From contig NC_037591.1 of assembly GCF_003073045.1 (NCBI RefSeq), positions 21,671,319 to 21,735,318 on the forward strand: a stretch of 64,000 nucleotides of DNA. The letters are read 5' to 3'. This stretch comes from Pomacea canaliculata (Eukaryota > Mollusca > Gastropoda > Architaenioglossa > Ampullariidae). This document shows, in pieces, positions 1 through 11,991 of the stretch (position 1 is the stretch's first letter; every line of letters starts with the position of its first letter). Both the position numbers and the translations under genes were made by a program. The notes beneath the pieces were generated by a model. The model did no database searches. It saw only the letters and a program-made list of their open reading frames with translations, and was not told the origin of the DNA.

Positions 1-131
1 TGAAAAGTTCACATGAACATCTCAGTCAATGCATCATGAACTTGTTTTGATATTTCTTAATGTAATTTAAGTAATGCTTGCACATTATTTTTTTAGTAAG
101 CAACCATGAGACTCCTTAACCATCAACTCAG

Positions 132-1466
132 ACATTGATGCTGTTAAAATTGGTGATCACAATGTAATTGAATCCAAAGGTGCGTTTTCCCCCTAACTCA
201 TTAGTTTTGCATTTTTAAACATTTAAATTTCCTAACTGAAGTTATTTGTGTTTCACATTTTAAAAAAGAAAATGTCCTTGCTGGATTCCAGCATATGCAG
301 AGTTTGCAAAGAATAGCCCTCCCATTTTTTTGTTCATCAGGAAAACTGAAGTCCATTTTAGTGATGCTGAAGTAAAATGTATGTGGTTTTCCTTTTCTTT
401 GATAGCATATGTCGGACCTGAGGTAGAATTGACATCAGGCTGTATTATTGGTGCCTCCTGTCGAGTGACCACAGGTGAACAGCTCCCAGAAAATACTGTC
501 ATTTATGGGGCCAACTGCCATAGAAGGTTCCAGCGAGAACGGCCTCCTGTGAGTCAAACAGCTTATTGCTTTGTCCCTAGCATGATCTGCTGTTTTGCAT
601 CTTGCTTTGATTTTTAGTTTTCATGCTGTAGTTATGACACATTATGATGAAAGGTTTTGAGTTCCAGTGCTTTAAATTTAGCTTGTTAATGTGAATTGCA
701 GAGCACATGCTGGTTTGTTTGCTACTAAGTTTTCTGTGGCTTGAATATAGCAACATGTCTTAAAGTCTCAGACAATTTAGTGGACCAGAAAGATAAGTAG
801 TTTCAGATTTTGTTGTGTCCATAAGAGTGCAAACCTGCTTTTCACACGATCAGGCTAAGGTATATTTCTTTTAATCTCTGAGAATGACCACATACCTTTT
901 ACTACCTGACTGCATAGTCACCTGCACATCTCTTCAGGCACAGAAAGAGGTCAAAACCATAATGACTAAAAGCACCATCAATGCTACAGGGGCCTATGTT
1001 GATTGGACATATCAATAGATTTTGTACTGTCATGGTTTTAATTTCATTCTGTATATGGTGATGTTTTGATCTGTAGCTGCAGGATGGAAAGGGGTAATTT
1101 GGTTTTGGCAAATAGCATCTTGTTCTGAGCTCAACCCTGTCATTTGAAAAAAAAGGCACTCTTTAATGATAATCACTGTGTGATCTATATACCACATAAT
1201 CATGCTTACGAAGGAGCATGCTGTCAGTGCTTAAGACAAGTAGGAGACATGGACAGAAGGAGAAACTAGTACTTATAGACCTTTAAAGGCACTTTTATGT
1301 GTAGTGGATTTCAGTATGGAGTAAGGATGTCAGTGTGTTCCACCATTTAATATTTTTTATATCTGTTTCCAGGCACAAAATTTGCAGATAGACTTTCTAA
1401 CGAAAGATTCTTCCCAATTACCACTATATGAAGAAAGTGACCAAACTGTCCTCTCCACAGAAGTGA
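132..1466 (+). CDS. DCTN6: Dynactin subunit 6 (p27), 3' exons only
   Basis: The pointed-end p27 subunit of the dynactin complex, which links cargo to dynein; it folds as a left-handed beta helix. Three exons are visible: about 132-179, 406-548 and 1373-1466, with AG/GT borders and matching phases. The joined protein reads [28 protein letters not shown] and [15 protein letters not shown], which match the conserved C-terminal half of DCTN6. The last exon gives LQIDFLTK; one base later, in the +1 frame, it continues [10 protein letters not shown] and ends at TGA 1464-1466. That is the normal end of the family (human ILPNYHHLKK), so a single extra base near 1406 separates the frames. Read without the shift, the exon would run on to TAG 1493-1495 with an unrelated tail. 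The 5' exons lie outside the window. Identity is firm; the frame break is more likely a sequence error than biology. Confidence 0.9.
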
Positions 1467-3762
1467 ATTACTGGAAATGGAATAGGGCAAGGTAGATTTG
1501 AACAGCCTGTGGTTTTTAAAAGATGTTGCTTCTTGGGCATCCTTATAAAGTTGTCTTCAACTAGTCATTCTGTCTGTTTATTGTTGCTGCTTATGGCTAA
1601 GGTGTCCATTTTTGTCGGCCACGTCTGTAACATTGCACGAAAAAAAAAAAAAAGGGAAAAATCTTGTAGCATTGGCTGCATTAACAGGTGGTAAATATTT
1701 TCATCTCCACCAATGATGTAGAGCAGTTTTATACAGGATTTTATTACTTAAAAATGGTCAGAAATTTAAATGCAGCCTTTTGCAGACTAATGGTCAATAT
1801 TAGAAGTTTCTCCCATGTGAATTACTGTTGCCAATCATGTGTGCTTGTTTGTCAGCACCAGGATGATTTTGGTTTACTTTTTGTGAGTTGTGATTGGACA
1901 TATTTATTTGAATGATATGATGTTTAAGTGTCTATGTGTGTGGGGGTGTATGTGTGTGTGTGTGCACACCTGTACATGTGAGAGAGAGTACATGTTTAAT
2001 GTAAGTAATAAATTAGTGACCCAGATTAAGTAGATGTAGTACTTTAATTTATTCTATAAAATCGCAACAGCACAGTGTCATGCACGTGAATTAAAGCATA
2101 GATAAACTCAGGTGCATTGTAGTTTTTAACACTGTGTGCGTGCTGGTATGCTGAAGTGCATTAGCTTTCTAAGTGCAGTAAATAACCATGTTTACCATGT
2201 GATTACAAATCTGTTACCACAGAAAAAGCATTGGTACATTTTATGGAAAGGACACTTTGCTTTCCTTTCACTCTGACTTTTTCTTCCTTCTTCACTAAGC
2301 AGGGGAGTTTTAATTCTCTCTCTCTCTTTCCAATATTTTGCAACAGAACGCACATTATATGATAGTCTCTAAATCAAATTTAATTATATTTTGCTAGTTA
2401 ATAAATTCCTTCTCTGCATAGTCACATCAAAAAATGTTGCTAGGCGTGGAATACGCTTAATGGAAATTGATTTTTTTTTTTTGTCCATCGCTGTGGTGTA
2501 GAATGCTTTATCAACCATCGAGGCCACACTGCCTGACATCGAGTCGAGCAGTCGAAGGCCCGCCCTGGGCTCTAACATCAGGCGATTAGGGTGCTTATTG
2601 ATGAATAGTGTAAGCGTCTTTTAACAGCGGGGTGCTTGGGGTTGTTGACGAAGGTCGCGGGAACAGGTGGCGCTGTAGTTGGAGACGCACACCAGTGACT
2701 ATCGACATGCACCATGATTCATCGCACGTCACATGCTTGTCCTGGCCTTCGTCCAAGCGAAGAAAACATATTGACAATCTAACAAGTTGGTGTGAAGGGA
2801 CAACGATCTGTGAGTTTATCATGCATCGCACTATGGCAGCAGATTGGAACTTGATCCCACATTTTTCAAGTCGAAGGCTTTAGATTATCCTGTCAATCTG
2901 TCTCATCCAGTCCAGTCGATCCTTCATTCTATGCTTTGAAATTGAGAGAAACAGAAACTTTTAATTTCTGGAACTTTATAGATGATAGTCTGACACAACT
3001 CATGGTCGGGGCGGTCGGATGGAAAAGCGGTTAAATACTGTGCTGACTGCAGGTTCTCTGGGTCTACATCTACAGGGCTAGCACAGGCTGGCTGTTATAG
3101 ATAATAATAGATAATAGCCTCACACTCACAAGCTAGCATTCTTGCAAGACTAAAATATAATACATTTACAATTGTGCAATTATACATCTTTATATACATA
3201 AATACTAGCAATCTTCTACATGATATTACTGAACGTAAGGAAGCCCGAGAAAATCATACTTCATAAGTGTTACAAATGGAAGCAAACCTACTGCAACCCT
3301 TTATTCACGTCTTTAAGGTTTTGTATAGACAACTTATACAAACTGATTTTCATAGGACGTGGATGTCGCAACACTTTGCATGTGGTGCAACTTCAGCATT
3401 TGTTCGTGTGTATACGGCTTAACTGTATTTCACTTGACTTATCAGAAATAATGTGAAAAATCAAACCAGAAGAGAATACGCACACAGACCAAAAAGAACT
3501 ACCTTTTGCTGAAAGGCATGTAAAACTGGGGCTTGAACGACTTATTTGTGGACTTTTGGACTTCGAGAAGGTCCATGTGCTTGTAAATTAAAACAATTAG
3601 TTGTTGTACCATAAAAATAATGTGCACACAGTAGAGATTGCAGCAAAATGCCCAAAGTGTAATTTTCAGTGACAGCAACAGTGGTTGAGAAATTTCGTCG
3701 CATTCTCAGCTTTCACCCTGCTTTTTTTTTCCGAAAATTGGAAGAATGGCGAGGAAACAAGG
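1467..3762. other. DCTN6 3' UTR and convergent intergenic DNA
   Basis: Follows the DCTN6 stop. A consensus AATAAA on the + strand at 2007-2012 could end the transcript. There is an A-run at 1640-1653 and a TG-rich stretch near 1935-1970. On the - strand an AATAAA (tttatt at about 3300-3305) lies 460 bases beyond the claudin-like stop and could serve that gene. No open frame here looks coding. Confidence 0.5.
3003..3100 (+). repeat. Possible tRNA-derived SINE head
   Basis: The stretch has AAGCGGTTAAATACTG followed by GACTGCAGGTTCTCTGGG. This resembles the A-box to B-box layout of tRNA-derived SINEs, where a GCGGTTA-like box is followed about 35 bases on by GGTTC-type sequence. The B-box is degenerate and I see no clear tail or target-site duplication. 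Weak call. Confidence 0.3.
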
Positions 3763-5776
3763 TCATCGTAGCCAGAGACTGACTGAACTCTCCGACAGCG
3801 GGGCTGGACGTGTCCGGGAGGTTGTGGGACGAGCCAAGCCAGTGGCGGTGGGAGGTCTCTGCCTGGTTACTGGTGTCGTTGCCTCGAACGGATCCACGAT
3901 GGGCGAAATGCTGGCTGTACTTCTCGCATGGGACGGCTTCGAAGAGAGGAAACCTCCCAGAAAGACGGAAAGGCTGGCGCCGCCTGCCAGCAAGGAGGCC
4001 AACAGGGAGACAATCATGGAGTAGCCATAGGAGACGCCTGGGACTTGGACGATGCTGTCGTATTCACCCACGTACACCATCACTCCGCAAAATGTCATGA
4101 CAGCTGCAGAAACAGAAAGGAATTGTCGAGAATGTTCTGACAATTATCTTCTAGTAACCACGCATAGGCTGATCCATTAACGTAAACCTAATGATTCCGT
4201 GACATATAGGAGGGTAACATCCTGAACGAGCTGTAAGCGATGGAAAATACCTCACTAGATTCCTCATTATTTTTTTTTAAATTATTATTATTAACTTATC
4301 GGTTTGTGGCTAAATCAAACTGGGAGTCGAACGTACTGTCAATGGCGACAAATTACCATTAGTTTATATTGGCAGGTGAGCGTATTGTGCTTTTAAAATT
4401 TTTATCAATTATTATTTTAAAATTGCTTACTTTAGTTCAGGTGTGACATTTAAAACTTGAGGGTTTTTAGAGGCCCAGATTGTGGGGTTTTAATCGACTA
4501 GTGGCAGGAAGAAAAGCATGCGTCAGAAAACATGTTAATATTTTTTGTGATCTTATTCTCTGATATAAGAAACAATAATAATTAGTGTCACGATTTTATG
4601 CACGTAACACAGTATCACTGATATTTGATGAAAATAACACCGAAATGACAATTCTTAAGCGTCTGGTTTATTACAAACTGTCGCGCGATGAGACCTCCAG
4701 TCACAAACACTTTATATTCTCAGACTCCCAGTGGCAAATCATTTACGTTTTTAGGCCCCATTGCCATTAAAAAAAAGTAACTTTGTGCATAAATTACTCA
4801 TCTTTCTAGTGACTGAAACACTGTGATGCAATAAAAGTGATCTTGCTATTTTCTCAGTTTTTTTTTTTTTTTTTTGTTTTGTCTGTGTGTGAGTCGTGCA
4901 AACCAACATGAAATTTGTTGACAGAGAAAAGAAAGAACTCAGGAACATTGACGACGGACGACCTACCTCCGCTAATTGTCAAGAGTTCTGGTAGTCTAGA
5001 AGGATTTCCATTCTTTGACAGGAAGTTGTCGAAGATGCCTATCCCAGAGGCCAGTAATAGCGACAGGAGACCCAGCACGGCTAAGCACTGAGTAGTGCGC
5101 AGCCTCTCTGAAATACATTACGGATTGTTACTGAACAGAACTACTGGATAGCCGAGAAGACGAAATCAAGACAGGGTGCAAGAAAGATGCCTAAAGTGTT
5201 CATACAGAACTCCAGAGACATATGCCATGGGTAGATTTTTAAATTTGTATTCTTGAGAGTATTTTCAATTTTCTCATCTTTCTCTCTTCTCTCGTGTACG
5301 TGTGTGTGTGTGAGACAAGTTCAAATAGTCCTTTAAAGATAAGCCAGGAATGATTTATGGACTCAGAGCACGATATCTAACATAATGTAGTAACCATTTG
5401 ACAGATTGTTGTCCATAAATGATAATAATAATAGTAACAGCAATAATAATAAAAATCATCATCTAAGCAACAACAGCAAACTAGTCTGATACTTCTCTGT
5501 ATCAGTCGTACATCGTACCTGGATATCGCTCAGGTGAAATGACTTCACAGCGTATCACGCTGTCCGACAGGAGAGGAAGAGGCCGCCATAGCGGGTGCTG
5601 TCGTGTGACGTGTGCACAATCCAGCCTGGGCACGTCACACCGAACACAAGCCCTAGTGCAGATAGCAGGAGACCAACAAAGCCGATTTTGTAGAGCAGGT
5701 GTCTTCCTTTAAACCTACTCGTCGATATGAATGGACACTGCCAACCACAACACCTTTTCGCTCTACGTTCGGCCAT
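3763..5776 (-). CDS. Claudin/PMP22-like four-transmembrane protein
   Basis: Three exons on the - strand: 5519-5776 (ATG at 5776), 4967-5107 and 3763-4103, all with GT/AG borders and matching phases. Exon 1 gives a cytoplasmic N-terminus, helix 1 (IGFVGLLLSALGLVFG) and a first extracellular loop with a GLFLSC stretch, close to the W-GL-C signature of claudins. After a frame change the loop continues DSVIRCEVISPERYP, supplying the second cysteine. Exon 2 carries helix 2 (VLGLLSLLLASGIGIF). Exon 3 carries helix 3 (VMTFCGVMVYVG) and helix 4 (SMIVSLLASLLAGGASLSV), then a Ser/Thr/Pro-rich tail of about 65 residues. The family makes tight- or septate-junction barriers or modulates channels; which applies here cannot be told. 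Exon 1 holds one single-base frame break near 5561-5570; read literally it stops after CRTA. Confidence 0.75.
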
Positions 5777-8700
5777 TTTGGTTGTGTGTGTTTATTACAT
5801 TGATACAATATGTTCGCATGTACTCGTTCTGTTCTTTCCGCATCTGATTTAGTAAGATTCCGTTCTGATGAGAGGTTTTATGTTTGAAGAAGAACAAGAA
5901 AATTCATTGTCCTTTCACACACACAATGATTGCTAGGCCATGCTCATCCAGGTGAGGGCTGAGGAGATGAAGCCGTACTATGAGTCACTTATAAATCCTG
6001 GCTTCAAGTCTGTTTACCTGTTCACACAGGTGTCCCAGGTTCGTTTGCCTGTTCACATGTGTCCGCGTGTAGATATCTGATAAAGATAAAGAGATAAAGT
6101 GAATTTCTGAAAGGTGGCAGGTAAGGTCGATAGGAGTTCTGGTTGAAGGATTTGCACAACACAGCGGGTAGCACATTGATTGGTTGGGGGGAAGGGGTAG
6201 AGTAAAGGGTGGAAACACGTTTATCTAACAGAAGATTCGAGAAAGAGGGAGGGTTGGCGAGAAAAAGAGTGGGGTATGAGAGGAAAAAAATGTTGTATTA
6301 GGAGCAACTATTTCATACTAAATAAAGACTTAGTCAGCAAGACAATGCTGACGACATTGATGTTTGCAGTTATCAGGTCGTTGTTATAATGGTTTTATGT
6401 GGATATTTCTTATATTCTTGTACGATTTCCTTGTAACGAACCCCATGCAAAGTGCTTGTAAATTTTGTGTCGTTAGTTGTCACTCAGCTTTAAGTAATCT
6501 TTTTTTGTTTACGACTCCCGCAGAGCCGCACTCTCCAGCGCTAATAGGAAACCTTCACAGCGAAGTGCAGACAACAAACAGGTGCGCGTGACATTAATTA
6601 AAAAAATGGTTAAAATCTTTTTACTTTGAATGTATTTTTGTGTGTGTGAAGAAAAAGAGAAAGAAGGAGGAAGTAAGAGGAACGAGAGAAAGAGAAAAAA
6701 AAGAATAACTGAGAAATTAAACCTAAAACATTTCACGTACCATCAACATAGGTGTCAAGAGATATTTTTGAAACAATTGCAACAAGATCACTGATCACGT
6801 CTTAACGGGAAACAAACTGACTTTAGTTTGACGGATAGCGATGGTGGAAAAAATTAGGCAGCAGCGTAATATTTATATAGTGAAAGTGGTTTTGTCCCTG
6901 AAACTCACTTTTGAATTAGTCGCTGATCGAGAAATTGTGAATAGCAAATACCTTAGTTTTTGTTGAGATGTACTCACCTGTATAACACGCTGATCCTCGT
7001 AGTGATGTCTAGACTTGAACTGCATGCAGAGACGACACAGATGAGAGAAAAAAAAAATTTTTTTGGGGGGGTTGGTTACATTTTGCTAGATCGACTCTAT
7101 TTATATTATTATCACTTTGTCCAGGAAAGCTGTGAAGTATCAATCGTTGTCCAGAAGGCCATACACTTCGTGCCGAGACTTCCCTCCTCGCCTTTGTCCC
7201 TGCAGTCTCACCTGTGAAGATCCGTGAAGGCAGGTAGCCGACTGAGGTAGGGGGTGGGGTGGGTGGGCTTTGCTTGTAAAGAGTTTCCCCGGCTTATCGG
7301 CCGCCTGGTCTGGCACGCCGCCTGCGCCCTGATAACATGGCTTTAGAGAACAGCGTCAGAGATTAAGGTGATGGACATGAGACCGGGGCATTCCAGGCCG
7401 AGCCTAGTCAAGAGGTACTCGGCAAGCCGGCCAGAAGTCCTCCCAGCTGTAATGACAAACATCCGTGAGTGAAGCTGTTCTGTGAGACCTCGTGCAAAGT
7501 ATGGAATGCAGCACATTGGTACCTTCCTCGCCCTGCTACACTCTTTTCTTAGTCTTTCCTTCCTTATCGTGTAATGGAGGCGCGGCTCCAGGTCGAGCTG
7601 TTCCCAGGTATTTTGGAGGAATCAATGCCGGTGCCGGACGTCCCGTTGTATACCTGTAGCAGGCAAACATCCAGTGGATCCAGCTGCTGATTGGGTGCTA
7701 GAGGTTTGTAGGGGAGAGAAGATGGCCCCAAGTGCACATAACTCTTCAACGACCTAAGGTAGTGCACTGGACTAACTTATTTTTTCGCATTGTTGTTGTT
7801 CTTTCCTTTAGAATTTTTATTTGATGTGGTAAGTGGTGGCAGTCGTTGGTTTTAAGTGTTGGGCTGTGGTAGTGTACAGATGATAGTAGCTGATAATGTT
7901 TGAGTGTTGATTTGAGGTACAGAACCGAATGTATAATCTGGCACTCACTGCTTTAATCTCCATCTTGTATTGAAGTTCTGAAGCAAAGGTAGTGGATGAT
8001 AAAACTTGTGAATAAGTGTTGGTTTGCTGTACTGGAATATTTATTTGTGGTACTGGTAATGCTGGCATCCTGATTTGAAGATTGTGCAATGATGAAAAAA
8101 GTACAGCAATAATTAAAAAGATTAACGAACTGGAGCAACAGGATAATGATGTAAACAGTAACGAAGAGCTGCAGTAAAGTATTTTTACTTCATTATGGCA
8201 ATCGTTATGCGAAAAAAAAAACGGTATATGTGTTTGAAAAATAGAAGAATGCGATTGCAAAACTGAATAAACCTCATTTAGCGTCACTTGCGTTGAGACA
8301 GGTTGTACTGGCAGTAAAAGTGGAACAGATCCTTCCTCGCACATAAACAACACGTACGCAGTACACTACAAGGTAGGACGCAGCCATGACAAGTTTGATC
8401 ACATTTCTCATAAACTTTTGGAAATTACAAGATATAAATCAAAGTCGCGCTGACCCGTGGTCAAAACTTGCTAACACTCTCTAACGCTTGAAACTTTTTT
8501 TGTTTGTTGTTTACTCCGGTAGGTCAAGCCTATTTCATGAAGTAGTCAATTTGTTTTCTTTCGTGAAAGAGTCAACAAACATGGCGGCCTTCATAAGTCG
8601 GCCCGATGCTGGGCTTTAATCTCGATTGTGAGTAAACAATCGTTTTGCAACCCGAAATTTTGCTCGAGCTTTATTGAGAACATCAGTGTCTGTCATTTAA

Positions 8701-8914
8701 GCCCAACTTACTATTTCTTTGCTTTTCCCTTTACAGTTTTTGATGATACTGTCTTGCTGTTACTCTCGTATGATCATGAACATGTTTATAGTGGTGATAT
8801 TTCTGACTTTGTACACTAGGGTGACGAACATTTCCTTGATTTGAATGCCTTAAAGATGCCATAGAGTTATATAGTATAAATATTTATTTATATTGGGATG
8901 TCAAGACTGCGTGA
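5777..8914. other. Intergenic, no gene recognised
   Basis: AT-rich DNA with short GA and T runs. The longest open frame, on the - strand at 7817-8353, has low-complexity Ser/Thr/Tyr/Gln composition, no recognisable domain and no splice context, so I do not call it. Confidence 0.5.
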
Positions 8915-9205
8915 TCCTCAGTCGAAACCAGCAACGCCTGCATCTTCTTCGGAAGTCTGTCTCTTGTCATCTCTCTGACACTCGGTTCTATCAGTCACTC
9001 AAAGATTCTCATGAGTTTTTCTTTCAGCTCTCGATTCCAAACCTTTCCCTAGGGAACAGTCTTGCCTCCTTTGTTCATAGTTGTTCCACGATCACCCGAA
9101 CCCAGCATAGAAACAGCAAATCCTGAGGAAGGCAGCTCGTGTCCTCAATATTCCTGATCACGTGTTGGCGTGCGCGTTCTCACTCTTGAGGTCATGGAGA
9201 TAAGC
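8915..9205 (+). mobile_element. LINE fragment, reverse-transcriptase C-terminal region (CR1/L2-like)
   Basis: Forward-strand translation gives NQQRLHLLRKSVSCHLSDT, FYQSLKDSHEFFFQLS and FVHSCSTITRTQH, then in another frame KAARVLNIPDHVLACAFSLL. These follow the order of the conserved tail of CR1/L2-type LINE ORF2 proteins (QRLYFLRKLRSF, FYxSxIESxLxFS, IVxxxSxIxG, then the LLPSGRR region). The copy is short, frameshifted and 5' truncated. No tail repeat is visible. Confidence 0.55.
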
Positions 9206-9913
9206 AGAATGAATAGTCATGTGCTATACACTTGATGAGTTCTACAGGTCGTGGTGTTGTGTGACCTGAGGTGACCTAACCCAGAGTGCCACTTGTACCT
9301 ACTGTTGCTGTGTGTGTGTTAAGAACTTTATTACCTGTACCAATATGTGTATGCTACTCATCTGTCATCACTAGTGGATGAGCATCTTTCATCGGTGAAA
9401 TACTCTCAGCAAACATGTGGGTAAAATGTTATAACTGGTATATCAAATATTAAAATAGATTTCAGAGCAAGATAACAAACCAAACTGGCTTACAACTTTC
9501 TAATAGATGTAAAGAGTCCTACTGAAAAATCTGGTAAGGATCCGATAAGCTGTGTGGATTTTCATAATTCTGAAGCACAATGCACCTCATCTCATCAACA
9601 CATATACATCATCAAACTCTGCTTTATTCAGACGATAAATAAACAAAGTACACATGTGCACGCTTTTAAAGGAAACGGTTTCAATGTGTCTACAAAACTT
9701 CTGTAGCAACTGGAATGTCTTGAGGTATTGCAAACTTGTTATCAGGCGATATGCTCAATGCTCCACTTGAAATACAAAGAAATCAGAGAGCGGAGGGTAC
9801 CTGTCCGTCATGTTAGTTATGTCGGTAATGAGATGAATGAGAGCAGCAGTCACCTGACTAGTTCTTGCAGAAAGAAGAATCTCCAGGTATTACTCCTTGA
9901 ATACATTTTGTCA
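9206..9913. other. Intergenic / 3' flank of the TRIM gene
   Basis: No coding signal. A tttatt at 9623-9628 reads AATAAA on the - strand and is a plausible polyadenylation signal for the TRIM gene, about 290 bases past its stop. Confidence 0.4.
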
Positions 9914-11991
9914 TTATGGAGCATCCCACTCATTTAATAAACAGTCTTGTGCTCGCAAGTCGTCGTGGATACCAAAGAACCAAAGCGTAGAACAGAGCTC
10001 GGAATCAGGGTGGTGTATGTGGTTGTGCCTCCTCCCGCGTAGAGCAGCGCCACTATAGCGCAGGCAACGCCGAGGGGAAGCAACTCGCAAGGTTTGTTGG
10101 GATGGAGTACGGGTGGCGACTGGTAATCCGTTGGTATAAGCTTTCAGTTCAATCAGATGTGGTGTTACTACGTCATCCTCCTCAACGCCGCATCCACCCG
10201 CAAGACTTAATGTCTGTCCAGACGACTGGAAAATAAAAAATGTAGAAGTAATAACATTTACCAATGTTACTGTACCTGAAGTAGATGATTAGATGATTGT
10301 ATTAGATGCTATGTTATTTATAAGTGTGATAGAATCCAGGTCATTCTGGACCTAGTAAATAGCTGGTACCTACCGTAGCTTCTAGAAACAACGCAGTCAG
10401 CTGACCCAGCTCAGCAACAGCACGTTGGGTTCTGTCAAAAGTTGTGTGATCGATGCTAACTACTTCCATGGAGATGTTTCCTAGCTTTTTCCACTCTTCC
10501 TTTTCCAGCTTCTTCAGACGATCCTCCAGTTTGTCCACCGCAGTCAAAATGCCACCATCTGTTGCCATGGCGACCATTCGCTCCCCAACGTTCGCATGTG
10601 CTGCAAGCACCGCTCGCTGCATCTCCAGTTGAGACTTGGCTGAGGTCACGTGCCGAGTGACGTCACACTCGCTGGCCTTCAGGCGGTCCACAAGCTCTTG
10701 TCGTCTTGCGTTCAGGGTCTGCGCCATCTTGTCAAACTTCTCGTGAACCTCCTTTTGTAAGTCAGCAGACAGTGAGCAGGCTTTGATCGTTATGTCCTCT
10801 AAATGCTTGATCTGTCGTCAGGAACAGAATACAGTCATGCGCCATGTTTTGGTTAACGACACATCACATACACACCAGTGGTTCTACAAGATTATATATA
10901 TGATTAATTAATTAATTACCATTACAAAGAAAAACAATAACAATCTCCTTCGCTTTACGATTTTTAATATATCTTTTATAATAATAAAATAAATAAATTA
11001 TGATCAGTCAACATTTTGTTATTAAGAAATTCGGTCTTTCAAAAGACTTTTTGCTGAGTAATCTTATCTTATTCATCTTTATATTTTAGATCCGAGGCTC
11101 AATTTGTATGAAATGAGGGTAATTTGTAGTTAATGAATGCAATTAATAATTATATCTTCGATGTCTTGATACTCTCTATTTCGCTTTCACAGCTAGCAGA
11201 TCGGCATAGCATATACCTTCTGGACGTGTGTCATAGACTTTTAAAATCTTTCAATGATAAAAATCTGAAGATCGTTTTGCTGTGTTTTTTATAGACGATA
11301 TTTTCTCTCTAGTACTCACTTCTCTTTCCAACTCTTTCTCTTTCTCCTGAAGACAGCAGACACGCTCTTTCAGTCTCTTGCGCTCAAGTTTCCCAAAATT
11401 CTCGATGCCATCAACATTACATCGTTTATGGGAGAATTTGGTGGCGCACTCCATGCAGATGACCACACGGTGGTCAGAGCAGTACAGGTCGGCCATCTTG
11501 TCCACGTGACTCGCACATCGCGTTCCGGACAGGGCAGCAAACGTTTCAGATGTCAAGGTGCGCAGGTCGTGGAGGTCATGATCACTGATGGATGGGACCT
11601 TTCTGTGATATCTGGAGCAGGACGAGCAGAGCTTTAGATGGCACTGAAAGCAAAAGGTCTCCGCAGGTGTGAGATCATCGCAGATGCCGCAGGTGTGGGG
11701 GGCACGCAGCACCCTCTTGGTGTCAGCGAAGTTTGCAGTCACCTGATCTGTCGGCAGCTCGTCCACAGCTTTGATGAGGTCGTGGTCTGATTGTTGGACA
11801 AGTTGCTGGGTCGTCTTCGACAAGATGGGTGTCCGGCAGAGTGGACATGAGCCCTTCCACGTGGTTTTCCTCAGCCACAGCAGCACGCAGTCACGACATA
11901 TGGTGTGGGCACATGGGAGTAGTTTGGGTTCCGAGTAAAGTTCGTGACAAACAGGACAGCAGTCACAGTCCACTGTCAGTAATTCAGCCAT
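9914..11991 (-). CDS. TRIM-family RING/B-box E3 ubiquitin ligase
   Basis: Three exons: 11320-11991, 10374-10811 and 9914-10225, all joined in phase 0 with GT/AG borders, for about 473 residues. The ATG at 11991 starts MAELLTV. Residues about 10-58 form a C3HC4 RING (CPVCHELYSEPKLLPCAHT, then CRDC and CPLC). A B-box 1 follows (CGICDDLTPAETFCFQC, CSSCSRYH), then a B-box 2 (CASHVDKMADLYCSDH, CMEC, H). Exon 2 is a long coiled coil (EDRLKKLEKEEWKKLG). Such proteins pass ubiquitin from an E2 to a target and often act in innate immunity or differentiation. The C-terminal exon is short (103 residues, Arg/His-rich near the end) and shows no NHL or B30.2 domain, so the substrate-binding module is missing or lies in an unseen alternative exon. 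I cannot name a vertebrate orthologue. Confidence 0.85.

Noticed and set aside
2384-2883. Possible transposon coding fragment around 2.4-2.9 kb
   Set aside because: Neither strand gives a stretch matching a known transposase or reverse-transcriptase motif.
7817-8353. 178-residue open frame on the - strand
   Set aside because: Low-complexity Ser/Thr/Tyr composition in AT-rich DNA, without a recognisable fold or splice sites.
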